20,835 nt of DNA from CAZJPD01 sp964547795. GTDB taxonomy: Bacteria > Pseudomonadota > Alphaproteobacteria > Rickettsiales > Midichloriaceae. Numbering within the stretch: position 1 is the stretch's first letter; each line of letters starts with the position of its first letter. A program made the position numbers and the translations under genes. The notes beneath the pieces were generated by a model, which saw nothing but the letters and a program-made list of their open reading frames with translations, was not told the origin of the DNA and searched no databases. This document shows positions 9,543 to 17,053 of this stretch, piece after piece. The stretch is from assembly GCA_964547795.1 (NCBI GenBank), contig CAZJPD010000017.1:1-20835 (forward strand), given 5' to 3'.

Positions 9543-10574
9543 TTAAAACCCATAGTAGCTAAGCCATCTAACATCTCCCTCAAAAAAGCTTCTCAAATCA
9601 GCTATATTGTATTTTAACATTGCTAACCTTTCTATACCCACGCCAAATGCAAAACCTTGATATTTATTACTGTCTATACCCACATTATCCAAAACTTTTT
9701 TATTTACCATACCACAGCCAAGAATTTCAAGCCAATTATCTCCTGTGCCGATTTTAATTATCCCTTTCTTACTACGATCGCATTTTACATCTACCTCAAA
9801 AGATGGTTCGGTAAATGGAAAATAACTTGTTCTGAATCTCATTGGAATACTGTCAGATTTAAAAAATAATCTCAAAAACGTTTCAAGACATACACGCAAA
9901 TTTTGTACACTAGATTCTTCATCAATAACCAAGCATTCCAACTGATGAAACATAGGTGTATGAGTGGCATCGTAATCTGACCTGTAAACCTTTCCTGTAG
10001 AGAATATTCTGAGAGGCGGTTTGTTATTCAGCATGTAGCGAATTTGCACTGTGGATGTATGCGTCCTTAAAAGAAGTTTCTCATCGCCTTCCAAGTAAAA
10101 AGTATCGTGCATTTGCCGAGCTGGGTGGTTTTCAGGGATATTAAGTGCAGTGAAATTATTCCATTCGTTATCAATATCAGGACCAACTACATGCTCAAAC
10201 CCCATGGAATAAAAGATGCTTTTTATAAGCCTCATTGTCTGTGTAATCGGGTGTATCCTTCCCCTTGTAAATTTTCTACCAGGCAATGTAACGTCTATGG
10301 ATTCTTGCTGAAGCTTTGTATCTAGTTTTGTATTTAGAAATTTGGCTTTAATACTTTCAATTTCGCTAGTAATTTTTTCTTTAACTTCATTAACCCTTTG
10401 CCCAAATTCTCTTTTTATTTCATTTGGAACTGTAACTATCTTCTTAGCTTGAGCGGTAATCAGCCCATTTTTCCCTAAGAACTTGACCCTGATTTCTTCA
10501 GCATCTCTATCATTCCTAACATTCTTGATTAGATTCCTAAACTCTTCATAAATCGAATTTATTTTTTCTAACAT
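9543..10574 (-). CDS. pheS: Phenylalanine--tRNA ligase alpha subunit
   Basis: PheS is the catalytic subunit of the (alpha-beta)2 enzyme that charges tRNA-Phe. The 343-residue product has the N-terminal coiled-coil (about 1-90) and the class II core: NFTALNIPENHPARQ at 141-154, LLLRTHTSTVQIR, FHQLE at 209-213 (motif 2), RTSYFPFTEPSFEVDV at 248-263, and GFAFGVGIERLAML at 307-320 (motif 3). The residue after FHQLE is Cys, where the family usually has Gly (FHQxEGL). Length and all other signatures are normal, so the gene is judged functional. It follows rplT by 18 bases, the common bacterial order. The beta-subunit gene pheT does not follow; plsY takes its place, so pheT must be elsewhere. Confidence 0.96.
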   Translation of the reverse strand: MLEKINSIYEEFRNLIKNVRNDRDAEEIRVKFLGKNGLITAQAKKIVTVPNEIKREFGQRVNEVKEKITSEIESIKAKFLNTKLDTKLQQESIDVTLPGRKFTRGRIHPITQTMRLIKSIFYSMGFEHVVGPDIDNEWNNFTALNIPENHPARQMHDTFYLEGDEKLLLRTHTSTVQIRYMLNNKPPLRIFSTGKVYRSDYDATHTPMFHQLECLVIDEESSVQNLRVCLETFLRLFFKSDSIPMRFRTSYFPFTEPSFEVDVKCDRSKKGIIKIGTGDNWLEILGCGMVNKKVLDNVGIDSNKYQGFAFGVGIERLAMLKYNIADLRSFFEGDVRWLSYYGF

Positions 10575-10592
10575 TTTATAAAATGAAGCAAG

Positions 10593-10967
10593 TTATTTGC
10601 TTACAGCAGATTTTTCCAAAGCCTGTTTTGCCTTGTTTAATATTTCTGTAAAAGCATCCGCATTATGTATTGCAAGCTCAGAAAGCATCTTTCTATTAAA
10701 CCCAATACCTGCAAGCTTTATTCCCTTAATGAACTGTGAATATACAAGACCCTGCTCTCTTACAGCTGCATTTATTCTTTGTATCCAAAGCGATCTAAAG
10801 TCCCTTTTTCTGGTTCTTCTATCACGATATGCGTATTGCAGCCCCTTTTCTATTCTTTGTATCGCAGTTCTAAAACAATTTTTCGCTCTGCCACGATAGC
10901 CCTTCGCTAACTTAATGATTTTCTTATGACGAGCTTTAGCTGTAACTCCAAGTTTTACTCTTGGCAT
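10593..10967 (-). CDS. rplT: 50S ribosomal protein bL20
   Basis: bL20 binds 23S rRNA early in large-subunit assembly. The 124-residue product starts MPRVKLGVTAKARHKKI and has AKGYRGRAKNCFRTA, YAYRDRRTRKRDFRSLWIQRINAAVR and FIKGIKLAGIGFNRKMLSELA, which are diagnostic of the family. The ATG at 10967 is preceded by GGAGATG at good spacing, one of the clear ribosome sites in the window. The gene lies 20 bases after rpmI. In many bacteria bL20 represses its own operon through a leader or an rpmI-rplT mRNA structure; no such structure was identified here. A short C-terminal extension (KAKQALEKSAVSK) is slightly longer than in E. coli but usual in alphaproteobacteria. Confidence 0.97.
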   Translation of the reverse strand: MPRVKLGVTAKARHKKIIKLAKGYRGRAKNCFRTAIQRIEKGLQYAYRDRRTRKRDFRSLWIQRINAAVREQGLVYSQFIKGIKLAGIGFNRKMLSELAIHNADAFTEILNKAKQALEKSAVSK

Positions 10968-10987
10968 TTTTCATCTCCACTAAATTT

Positions 10988-11188
10988 TTAAAAAGCATAA
11001 GGCATATAATCAGGGACTCTCCTTGCTTCCACTTTAGGCAAGACATCCATACCTCTTTGGTCTCTGATTTGACGCTTACTACGTTTCCTCATGTTATGTC
11101 GCTTGTTAGCTTGTGGAGCTTTTACTTCTCCGTTAGCAGTGATTTTAAAACGCTTTTTAGTACTTGATTTTGTCTTCATCTTAGGCAT
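10988..11188 (-). CDS. rpmI: 50S ribosomal protein bL35
   Basis: The 66-residue basic product MPKMKTKSSTKKRFKIT... contains the bL35 signature KMKTKSSxKKRFK, the central HNMRKRSKRQIRDQRG and a C-terminal VPDYMPYAF. The start is ATG at 11188, since GGAGA lies just upstream at proper spacing; an upstream in-frame extension to 11230 lacks similarity to the family. It heads the rpmI-rplT-pheS-plsY-mutL cluster. In most bacteria infC stands directly before rpmI. Here infC is absent and the region upstream holds a tRNA-Arg on the other strand, so the operon has lost its usual first gene to another locus. Confidence 0.95.
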   Translation of the reverse strand: MPKMKTKSSTKKRFKITANGEVKAPQANKRHNMRKRSKRQIRDQRGMDVLPKVEARRVPDYMPYAF

Positions 11189-11314
11189 TTTATCTCCATT
11201 AATCATTAGTTTTATATACAACAAAGGCATGCCCAGCCCTTGCTACTACAATAGACCCTATTACTATGAGAAAAATTGATAAATATCAAGTAATAAAATG
11301 TGGTAAAAACAACT

Positions 11315-11342
11315 TTGATATTAACTATTAACAGGATATAAA
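11315..11342 (+). promoter_or_regulatory. Sigma-70-type promoter for tRNA-Arg
   Basis: TTGATA at 11315-11320 and TATAAA at 11337-11342 are separated by 16 bases, and a tRNA gene begins 15 bases downstream. The -35 is one mismatch from TTGACA and the -10 one mismatch from TATAAT. In such AT-rich DNA the -10 alone would mean little. The spacing and the position before a stable-RNA gene are what support the call. Confidence 0.6.
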
Positions 11343-11357
11343 TGCTAGAGGAAAGCT

Positions 11358-11434
11358 GTACCCGTAGCTCAGCTGGACAGAGCGTTAGACTACGGATCTA
11401 AAGGTCAAGGGTTCGAATCCTTTCGGGTACGCCA
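11358..11434 (+). tRNA. tRNA-Arg (anticodon ACG)
   Basis: A complete cloverleaf can be folded. The acceptor is GTACCCG pairing perfectly with CGGGTAC. The D arm is GCTC/GAGC. The anticodon stem is TTAGA/TCTAA with loop CTACGGA (anticodon ACG, decoding CGN-type Arg codons after A34 deamination). The T arm is AAGGG/CCTTT with TTCGAAT, one G-T pair. The discriminator is G and CCA is encoded. Length is 77. Confidence 0.96.
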
Positions 11435-11814
11435 CTTTTTACCGCTCTTACAGCGATTCTTTTAAAATCACAGCAATGTAAATTTGTACCATATTTGTAC
11501 TTCATGAAAGATTTTAAGCACAAACCTAACCTACTATAATTTTATTTTAGGAATTATATAACATGTATCGAGACAAAGAGGATTAATTCTTCTTAGTGAC
11601 TACTTTAAATTATGAGATTACGAAGAATTCTAAGTATAACCATAGGTAAAGTGGGATAGAAAAAGTTTTAAAATAAAAACTCAACTCCATAGCCTGAAAA
11701 AGACCTCTGTATGAGGGCATTTTTTGGAATTTTGGCGTAAAAATAAAAAGTGTGATACAATTGTAATAAAAAATAGTCCCTTTTTTGACTCAATTTTGGT
11801 CTGACACATTGGGG
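11435..11814. other. Gene-free stretch with a possible IS end
   Basis: No ORF with recognisable coding character was found. A weak hairpin with T-rich flank (CGCTCTTACAGCG) lies just after tRNA-Arg and may end its transcript. The right part contains AT-rich sequence, a bidirectional terminator-like hairpin (11697-11725), and a stretch at about 11760-11822. Read on minus, that stretch begins TGAACTGACCCCAATGTGTC and resembles the terminal inverted repeats of IS3-type elements. No transposase is attached, so this is a suggestion only. Confidence 0.35.
11697..11725. terminator. Weak bidirectional terminator-like hairpin
   Basis: CCTC (11704-11707) pairs with GAGG (11713-11716) around a TGTAT loop. 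The stem is extended by a G-C pair past a mismatch and by AAAA/TTTT, giving T runs on both strands. It lies between the tRNA-Arg transcript and the remnant at 11815. The stem is short and contains mismatches, so function is uncertain. Confidence 0.3.
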
Positions 11815-12092
11815 TCAGTTCAAAACCTGATTTGCCTTAGCTTCGCTGCTTGCAACACCCCTCTGAAAGCCTTTGATGTCTATTAAGCCACTTATCTCTC
11901 TGCTCTTTAGTTCCTCCACCAATCCCAAAACATTTTGATTGCCTTTAACTATGTTGCTTTTAATTACATTGCCTGTAGCATCAACCCCTGTAGCTGATAG
12001 ATGAAGAAATTGGAATGTAATAGTTATTATTATGAGTATTGCTTTTGCTTGACTTATAATATGTTTGCCTTTTTTCTTGATGTTTTATACAA
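11815..12092 (-). pseudogene. Truncated unknown secreted protein
   Basis: An open minus-strand frame of about 90 codons runs from just below 12084 to TGA at 11815. It encodes a basic stretch, a hydrophobic signal-like segment (AILIIITITFQFLHLSA) and then SATGVDATGNVIKSNIV and SREISGLIDIKGFQRGVA, which look like real protein. No ATG, GTG or TTG exists in this frame. A TTG at 12092 in another frame would give LYKTSRKK and join it if one base were changed in the A6 run (plus T6, 12070-12075). The stop TGA coincides with the start of an IS3-like terminus (see 11435-11814), which suggests that an insertion cut off the C-terminal part. The family is not recognised. Confidence 0.45.
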
Positions 12093-12120
12093 TGTTACTA
12101 AATAGGTTTTTGTTATTTCC

Positions 12121-12525
12121 ATGAAAACAAAACATCTGATGAACTTTGATACTCATGCTGCTGTTAAAAGACTCCATGCTGTAGGTCTTGAAGACAAAAT
12201 TGCAGAGGAAATTGTTACTTCTATGGTGCTTAGTCGTGATTATGATCTTTCTAAACTCGTCACTAAAGAGGAATTCTTTAAGTCTAAAGAAGAAAATAAT
12301 GAAAGATTTAATTCTGTTGATAAAAGATTTGATGTAATTGATAAAGAAATTGCCCCTATAAGACAAGAAATCAAAAATAACAGAAAAGAAACTAAAGCCA
12401 ATATCGAGGCTCCTAAAAAGGATGTTATTGCAAAAATTGCCAAAGGTAAAAATGATACCATTAAATGGATGGTTAGTCTTATTTTTGCTCTTGGTATCGC
12501 TATATTGATAAAACTTCATTTCTAA
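12121..12525 (+). CDS. Coiled-coil membrane protein, DUF1640/CCDC90-like
   Basis: The 134-residue product begins MKTKHLMNFDTHAAVKRL and then GLEDKIAEEIVTSMVLSRDYDLSKLVTKEEFF. A charged helical coiled-coil runs from about 55 to 105, and a C-terminal membrane anchor follows (WMVSLIFALGIAILIKL). The FDTHxxVKxL head, coiled-coil and tail anchor match the DUF1640 family, related to mitochondrial CCDC90/MCUR1. Small members of this kind recur in Rickettsiales genomes. Function is unknown; a membrane-tethered oligomer is a reasonable guess. A second, frameshifted copy lies at 17646-18099 with a near-identical N-terminal block. No clear ribosome site precedes the ATG. A perfect 12-base palindrome (CCTAATATTAGG, 12531-12542) follows the stop. 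Confidence 0.65.
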   Translation: MKTKHLMNFDTHAAVKRLHAVGLEDKIAEEIVTSMVLSRDYDLSKLVTKEEFFKSKEENNERFNSVDKRFDVIDKEIAPIRQEIKNNRKETKANIEAPKKDVIAKIAKGKNDTIKWMVSLIFALGIAILIKLHF

Positions 12526-12722
12526 TCCTCCCTAATATTAGGATAACTTGGCAAGTATCTTATAATCTCACATGCTTTTTCATTACCTACCGTAAAAGTA
12601 TTTATAACAAGAGTAGTGGAAGTTAAGAGACAACCTTCACCTGAGAACATTTTTTTATACCTATATTTTACATACCCTTATTTGCAATAAATCATAAAAT
12701 TGTAGATTGTCAAAAAAAATGA

Positions 12723-13250
12723 CTAAACTGAAACCACTGGGTTAAATTCTTTACCTTGATAAAGTCCTTTTATACTTATAAATGTATCTGTATATTCTCT
12801 AATTTTTATCTCTGCTTCAAATAGTAGTTCTTTTGAAATTTCAATACTTTCTTGCCAAATTTCATGTTGATTGCTTGCTATGTTACCTGGAAAATTAGCA
12901 TCATAAATAACCTCTTTAATTCCAACTTGAATAATACTCTTAGCACACCTCGAACATGGAATCCAAGGGGTATAAATCGAGCAATTTTTGATAGCTACAC
13001 CGATTCTTGCACAATGTAATATAGCATTCTCTTCTGCATGGTTTAAAGATAAGTATTTATAATTTTTATCTGCATATCTTTCTGACCTGTCATAAACCCC
13101 TCTTGGCAATCCGTTATAGCCTGTTGCTCTTATTTCCTTATCTTCTCCTATAATGACTGCTCCTACCCTTGTACTTGGGTCTTTGCTTTTCATTGAAACT
13201 AAGTATGCTAATGTCATAAAATATTCATCCCAAGAGTAATTTTTAACCAT
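12723..13250 (-). CDS. dCMP deaminase-like zinc deaminase
   Basis: The 175-residue product has the zinc signature of the cytidine/deoxycytidylate deaminase superfamily: HAEENAI (His71, catalytic Glu73) and PCSRCAKSII (Cys99, Cys102). The N-terminal part, with WDEYFMTLAYLVSMKSKDPSTRVGA and ATGYNGLPRG, is typical of dCMP deaminases of the ComEB/DCTD type rather than of riboside cytidine deaminases or TadA. The expected reaction is dCMP to dUMP, feeding dTMP synthesis. The insert between GYNGLPRG and HAEEN is the usual position of the extra zinc or substrate region. The gene starts 14 bases after the PhzF-family stop, so the two are probably cotranscribed. The frame is intact. Substrate is inferred from family resemblance only. 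Confidence 0.85.
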   Translation of the reverse strand: MVKNYSWDEYFMTLAYLVSMKSKDPSTRVGAVIIGEDKEIRATGYNGLPRGVYDRSERYADKNYKYLSLNHAEENAILHCARIGVAIKNCSIYTPWIPCSRCAKSIIQVGIKEVIYDANFPGNIASNQHEIWQESIEISKELLFEAEIKIREYTDTFISIKGLYQGKEFNPVVSV

Positions 13251-13264
13251 AATAATATATTTGC

Positions 13265-14038
13265 CTATATTTTTTCTAAAGTAACAGCTTGACCAGAAAT
13301 AATCACCCTATTTTTCAGATTTTTACATTTTATTATCCCGCCTCGTTCTGAGGCTTGATAAGCAATCATTGAATCTTTTTTGAGTTTTTGAGACCAATAT
13401 GGAATTAACCTACAATGTGCAGAGCCACAAACAGGGTCTTCAGTAATTCCAACTGAAGGAGCAAAATATCTGGAGATAAAATCATATTTATCGTCTCTCG
13501 ATGTAATTAACAATGCCCTATAAGGAAGTGAAGCTATTAAGGATAACTTAGGAATAAATGCATGTACTTCATGGTTATAAAGAAACTCTACAAACAAAAT
13601 ATCTTGAGATGTACCTACATAATTTATGCTATATCCTTGAAGTATTGCGGAAATAGTATGATCTAAAGCTTTTGGTTTTAACCTAAAACTGGGAAATTTT
13701 GTATTTATCCAGCTATTTTTTTGAGAGACTATGAATTCTTTTTTGGCATTTAAAAATCCGATTTTTGAATCTTTTCCCACCAACCCATTTTCGTATAACA
13801 CATGTGCAGATGCTAGTGTTGCATGTATGCATATTGGAGCTTCTGAAGTAGGTGTAAACCATCGAATATGATAATTATTTGAGAATGACTTTTTTATAAA
13901 TGCCGTTTCTGAGAGATTCATTTTTGTGGAAAGTTCCTGCATTACCTTATCATCTGGAAAATCATTTGCAAGATACACTGCGGTGGGATTTCCAGAATCT
14001 GCCTTATTGGAAAAAGCGGTAACAAAATTTAGTAACAT
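13265..14038 (-). CDS. PhzF-family isomerase-like protein
   Basis: The 257-residue product shows the PhzF/diaminopimelate-epimerase fold signatures. It starts NFVTAFSNKADSGNPTAVYL, has the catalytic-type Glu44 in MNLSETAF, and ends with GITEDPVCGSAHC (about 197-209) and a C-terminal RGGIIKCK. PhzF itself isomerises a phenazine precursor, but most family members, including those of bacteria without phenazines, have no known substrate. Two signature positions differ from the usual family sequence: ICIHATLA instead of CGHATLA, and DPVCGSAH instead of DPVTGSAH. Length is slightly short but within range, and the catalytic Glu is kept. It precedes the dCMP-deaminase-like gene by 14 bases. Confidence 0.85.
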   Translation of the reverse strand: MLLNFVTAFSNKADSGNPTAVYLANDFPDDKVMQELSTKMNLSETAFIKKSFSNNYHIRWFTPTSEAPICIHATLASAHVLYENGLVGKDSKIGFLNAKKEFIVSQKNSWINTKFPSFRLKPKALDHTISAILQGYSINYVGTSQDILFVEFLYNHEVHAFIPKLSLIASLPYRALLITSRDDKYDFISRYFAPSVGITEDPVCGSAHCRLIPYWSQKLKKDSMIAYQASERGGIIKCKNLKNRVIISGQAVTLEKI

Positions 14039-14101
14039 AACAACTTGAGAGATTACTTCAATTTATATTTGACTACTTTTATATTCATACCTTCAAGTCA
14101 G

Positions 14102-14176
14102 TGGTGCCGGATGTCTGATTCGAACAGACGACCTACCGCTTACAAGGCGGTTGCTCTACCGCTGAGCCAATCCGGC
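14102..14176 (-). tRNA. tRNA-Thr (anticodon TGT)
   Basis: Read on minus, the acceptor GCCGGAT pairs perfectly with ATCCGGC. The D arm is GCTC/GAGC. The anticodon stem is ACCGC/GCGGT with loop CTTGTAA (anticodon TGT). The T arm is GTCTG/CAGAC with TTCGAAT. The discriminator is A and CCA is encoded. Length is 75. It lies 63 bases upstream of the PhzF-family gene on the same strand. Confidence 0.96.
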
Positions 14177-14360
14177 ACTTTCTATCACTTATCCAGTACT
14201 ACTTTAAAACAAATATCTTTGAAAATAAAATTTTGTCAATCCAAAATAAATTCGGTTCTGTCACATCCGTTGAAATTTAGCAAAATGAGAGTGTTCATTT
14301 AAAGATAGATAGAAATACAGCTTGATAGTGTAAAAAGATATCCTCAGTGGTAAATACACA

Positions 14361-14760
14361 TCAGACCTTTATCGAATCATAAATCATCGACTCTTTTTTA
14401 GAAACTACCTTTGTTTACCCAGTCATTCTGCCAAGGTGATGCCATGTATTGCTATTATCTTGTTCTATATTCACTGTCCATGCCTTACCAACGACATGAT
14501 GCTCTGGTGGTAAGATAGTAGAGAAAGGTCCCTAAACATCTGTATAAAAAATACATTTATCTAAATGTTTTATTTTTTTATAAAGCCGTCTGAATGTTGC
14601 AACATTACGACTGCCAATAACCCAGGTAATAGTTCTCCTTGTGTTACAATCCAAGGCTTTGATAATCCACTTTTTCTTTGCTATACTTAGAAAAAACCAA
14701 GATTTCACTTTATTACAAAATTACTGTGTGCTTATCTTCGACTAACACTCCCATATAATT
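14361..14760 (-). pseudogene. IS1-family transposase remnant (catalytic part)
   Basis: Minus-strand translation gives KKWIIKALDCNTRRTITWVI, then GSRNVATFRRLYKKIKHL and CIFYTD, then PPEHHVVGKAWTVNIEQDNS, NTWHHLGRMTG and TKVVSKKESMI. This is the order of motifs in the C-terminal half of IS1 InsB-type transposases (D..., TD, and the HxxxKxxTxxIExxNxxxRHxxARxxR block). The frame holds two in-frame stops (TAG after FYTDV; TAA after RMTG) and at least one indel near 14701, where a DEIW-like motif is out of frame. The N-terminal zinc-binding and HTH part is missing or unrecognisable upstream, because glmS begins at 14786. It is a dead element lying directly downstream of glmS; the inverted repeats were not convincingly found. 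Confidence 0.82.
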
Positions 14761-14785
14761 ATGTTATATAGCATCAAAACTGGCA

Positions 14786-16627
14786 TTACTCGACTGTTAC
14801 GGATTTTGCAAGGTTTCTTGGTCTATCCACATTTCTACCTAAATTAAGTGCAACTTGATATGCTATCAATTGCAGTGGTATTGTATAAAATAAAGGCATT
14901 AGTATTTCTGAAATTCTTGGAACTGTATATACGTAGTTTGCATCAGGCATCCCTGACATTTTTTCAACAACATCTGTAAAAAGCACTACTTTTGCTCCCC
15001 TTGCTTTAACTTCCTCGACATTTGCCAGCATTTTATGGCGACTTCTATTTTGGGGAGCTAGTGCGATTACCAGAGAATTATCATCGATCAATGTAATAGG
15101 ACCATGCTTTAATTCTCCAGCAGCACTAGAAAAAACAGGCAAATACGATAATTCTTTTAGTTTTAATGCACCTTCTAATGCAATAGGATACATATAGTGC
15201 CGACCCAAAAAGATTGTATTGTTTGCGTATATAATTGCATTAGAAATTGCCTTAATCTCAGTATTAATTAAAAGCACACTTGTCAAACCATTCAATTCAG
15301 ACTTCATTGTTTGAAGCATGCCTAAGTAGTCAGTGCTAGATAGTAATCCTTGATCAAGAGCAGCTAGCAAAACTATATTGGCTAATTGCACTAATTGAGC
15401 TGAAAAGCTTTTAGTGGATGCAACAGAAATTTCTACTCCAGCTTGAATAGGTACTATATGATCTGATAAATTTGCGATAGAGCTTTCTAAGGTATTTACT
15501 AAGGTAATGGTTTGTACACCTTTTTTCTTTGCTTCTTTTAATGCAGATAAAGTATCAAGTGTTTCTCCAGACTGTGATATAAAGATATACAGAGCATTAG
15601 AATCATAGATAACATCCCTAGCTCTGAATTCAGATGCAAAGTCTATATCCACCGAAATTTTAGCATAGGTTTCAAACCAATATTTTGCAACCATACCAGC
15701 ATTATATGAACTGCCACATGCTATAATTGAAACCTTACTTACCTTTTTCCATTCTATATCACTTAATACTTGTTTCTTTTTATTTAAAATAACCTCGTTG
15801 AATATGTTTTTTATAATTTTGGGTTGTTCGTTTATCTCCTTCAACATGTAGTTGGGAAACCCTGTTATCTCAGTAGCTGGCTCTTTCTTATTAACTTTTT
15901 TAACATTCCGTGTGATTTCCTTCTCGGGAACATTGTTGACAGGTTCATTAGCAAGGTTTAATATTTTATGTTTGTTCTTAAAAATTATTGCAACATCTCC
16001 ATCTTCCAAAGAAACAACTTTATCAACAAATAACGTCAACGCATTTACATCAGAAGCAACATATATTTCCTCATCACCAACACTAAATGAGAGCGGTGAT
16101 CCTTTTTTTGCACAGTAGATTGCTTCGTTGTCTTGTGCAAATAACGTGGCTATAGCATAATTTCCTTTTATTTCCCTGATAGTTTGCTTAAAAGCATCAA
16201 AAATACTGTATTTATTATCTATATAGTATTGTATTAAATTTAAAACCACTTCCGTATCGGTATCTCCTTTAAATTGATAATTTTGTTTTATTAGCCTAGC
16301 TCTAATTTCATTGTTATTTTCAATAGTGCCATTATGAACAACAGCAATGTTTTCATTAAGAATAGGATGAGTATTTTCGATAGTTACTTTCCCATGTGTT
16401 GCCCATCTTGTATGTCCAATACCTATTTTTCCATCCGCCTTAAAATCTGTTACTTTTTTTATAAGATTACTAACCTTCCCCAATACTTTAATAGATACAA
16501 GTTTATTTTTTTCATCTATTAGTGCTATTCCTGCTGAATCATATCCTCTGTATTCCAGAAAACTCAATCCAATTGCAATTCGCCTTTTAACACCTTTATT
16601 ACTTATTATACAAAAGATACCGCACAT
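14786..16627 (-). CDS. glmS: Glutamine--fructose-6-phosphate aminotransferase GlmS
   Basis: GlmS makes glucosamine-6-phosphate from fructose-6-phosphate and glutamine, the entry step to peptidoglycan and lipid A amino sugars. The 613-residue product starts MCGIFCIISN with the catalytic Cys2. The class II glutaminase domain continues with LEYRGYDSAGI, IGHTRWATHG, VVHNGTIEN and GDTDTEVV. Two SIS isomerase domains follow, with CGSSYNAGMVAKYW, ISQSGETLDTL, GRHYMYPIALEGALKLKEL and ELKHGPITL, and the protein ends with the usual RPRNLAKSVTVE. Length is normal (about 608 in E. coli). The frame is intact although it holds two T7 runs on plus (16103-16109 and 16454-16460). AAGG lies about 12 bases upstream of the ATG. 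No riboswitch was seen. Confidence 0.97.
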   Translation of the reverse strand: MCGIFCIISNKGVKRRIAIGLSFLEYRGYDSAGIALIDEKNKLVSIKVLGKVSNLIKKVTDFKADGKIGIGHTRWATHGKVTIENTHPILNENIAVVHNGTIENNNEIRARLIKQNYQFKGDTDTEVVLNLIQYYIDNKYSIFDAFKQTIREIKGNYAIATLFAQDNEAIYCAKKGSPLSFSVGDEEIYVASDVNALTLFVDKVVSLEDGDVAIIFKNKHKILNLANEPVNNVPEKEITRNVKKVNKKEPATEITGFPNYMLKEINEQPKIIKNIFNEVILNKKKQVLSDIEWKKVSKVSIIACGSSYNAGMVAKYWFETYAKISVDIDFASEFRARDVIYDSNALYIFISQSGETLDTLSALKEAKKKGVQTITLVNTLESSIANLSDHIVPIQAGVEISVASTKSFSAQLVQLANIVLLAALDQGLLSSTDYLGMLQTMKSELNGLTSVLLINTEIKAISNAIIYANNTIFLGRHYMYPIALEGALKLKELSYLPVFSSAAGELKHGPITLIDDNSLVIALAPQNRSRHKMLANVEEVKARGAKVVLFTDVVEKMSGMPDANYVYTVPRISEILMPLFYTIPLQLIAYQVALNLGRNVDRPRNLAKSVTVE

Positions 16628-16665
16628 GTGCTAACCTAACCTTGGATAACTAAAACACCTATTCT

Positions 16666-16671
16666 ATTATA
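16666..16671 (-). promoter_or_regulatory. Candidate -10 element of glmS
   Basis: A perfect TATAAT on minus lies 39 bases upstream of the glmS ATG. No good TTGACA-like -35 is found at 16-18 bases. In this AT-rich DNA such hexamers occur by chance, so the call rests on position only. Confidence 0.3.
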
Positions 16672-16751
16672 GTAGTATCATTCAATAAAATCATTATTGC
16701 AAAATATTACTAAAAAATTTACACCTTTTTAATATTGACTATATACGATAA

Positions 16752-16828
16752 TGGCGGGGATGACGAGACTCGAACTCGCGACCTCCGGCGTGACAGGCCG
16801 GCACTCTAACCAACTGAGCTACACCCCC
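16752..16828 (-). tRNA. tRNA-Asp (anticodon GTC)
   Basis: Read on minus, the acceptor GGGGGTG pairs with CATCCCC (one G-T pair). The D arm is GCTC/GAGT with loop AGTTGGTTA. The anticodon stem is CCGGC/GCCGG with loop CTGTCAC (anticodon GTC). The T arm is GCGAG/CTCGT with TTCGAGT. The discriminator is G and CCA is encoded. Length is 77. It lies 124 bases upstream of glmS on the same strand. Confidence 0.96.
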
Positions 16829-17053
16829 AAAATTCAGGGTTTCATGATGGGCAGTGACAGAATCTAACTGTCGATCCACCAGATGCAAGCAGAAGTTCTT
16901 AATTTTTAATAATACCCTAATTATTATTTAATATAAGCAAAATTGTATAAACTTTACAGAAATTATACTCTATAACCTCAAAAAACCAACCAAAAATTTT
17001 GTTATATGCAGAGGCTATCAACTAAAAACAATAAAATTTATTTGTTTTATCAT

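Noticed and set aside
12531..12542. CCTAATATTAGG as a terminator
   Set aside because: A perfect 12-base palindrome with no loop and no T run; more likely chance or a protein site, with no evidence for either.
14045..14302. 85-codon plus-strand ORF
   Set aside because: It runs through the tRNA-Thr gene in antisense and its peptide only reflects that sequence.
16628..16751. glmS ribozyme or riboswitch upstream of glmS
   Set aside because: The leader is short and AT-rich and shows no conserved core; this element is typical of Firmicutes.
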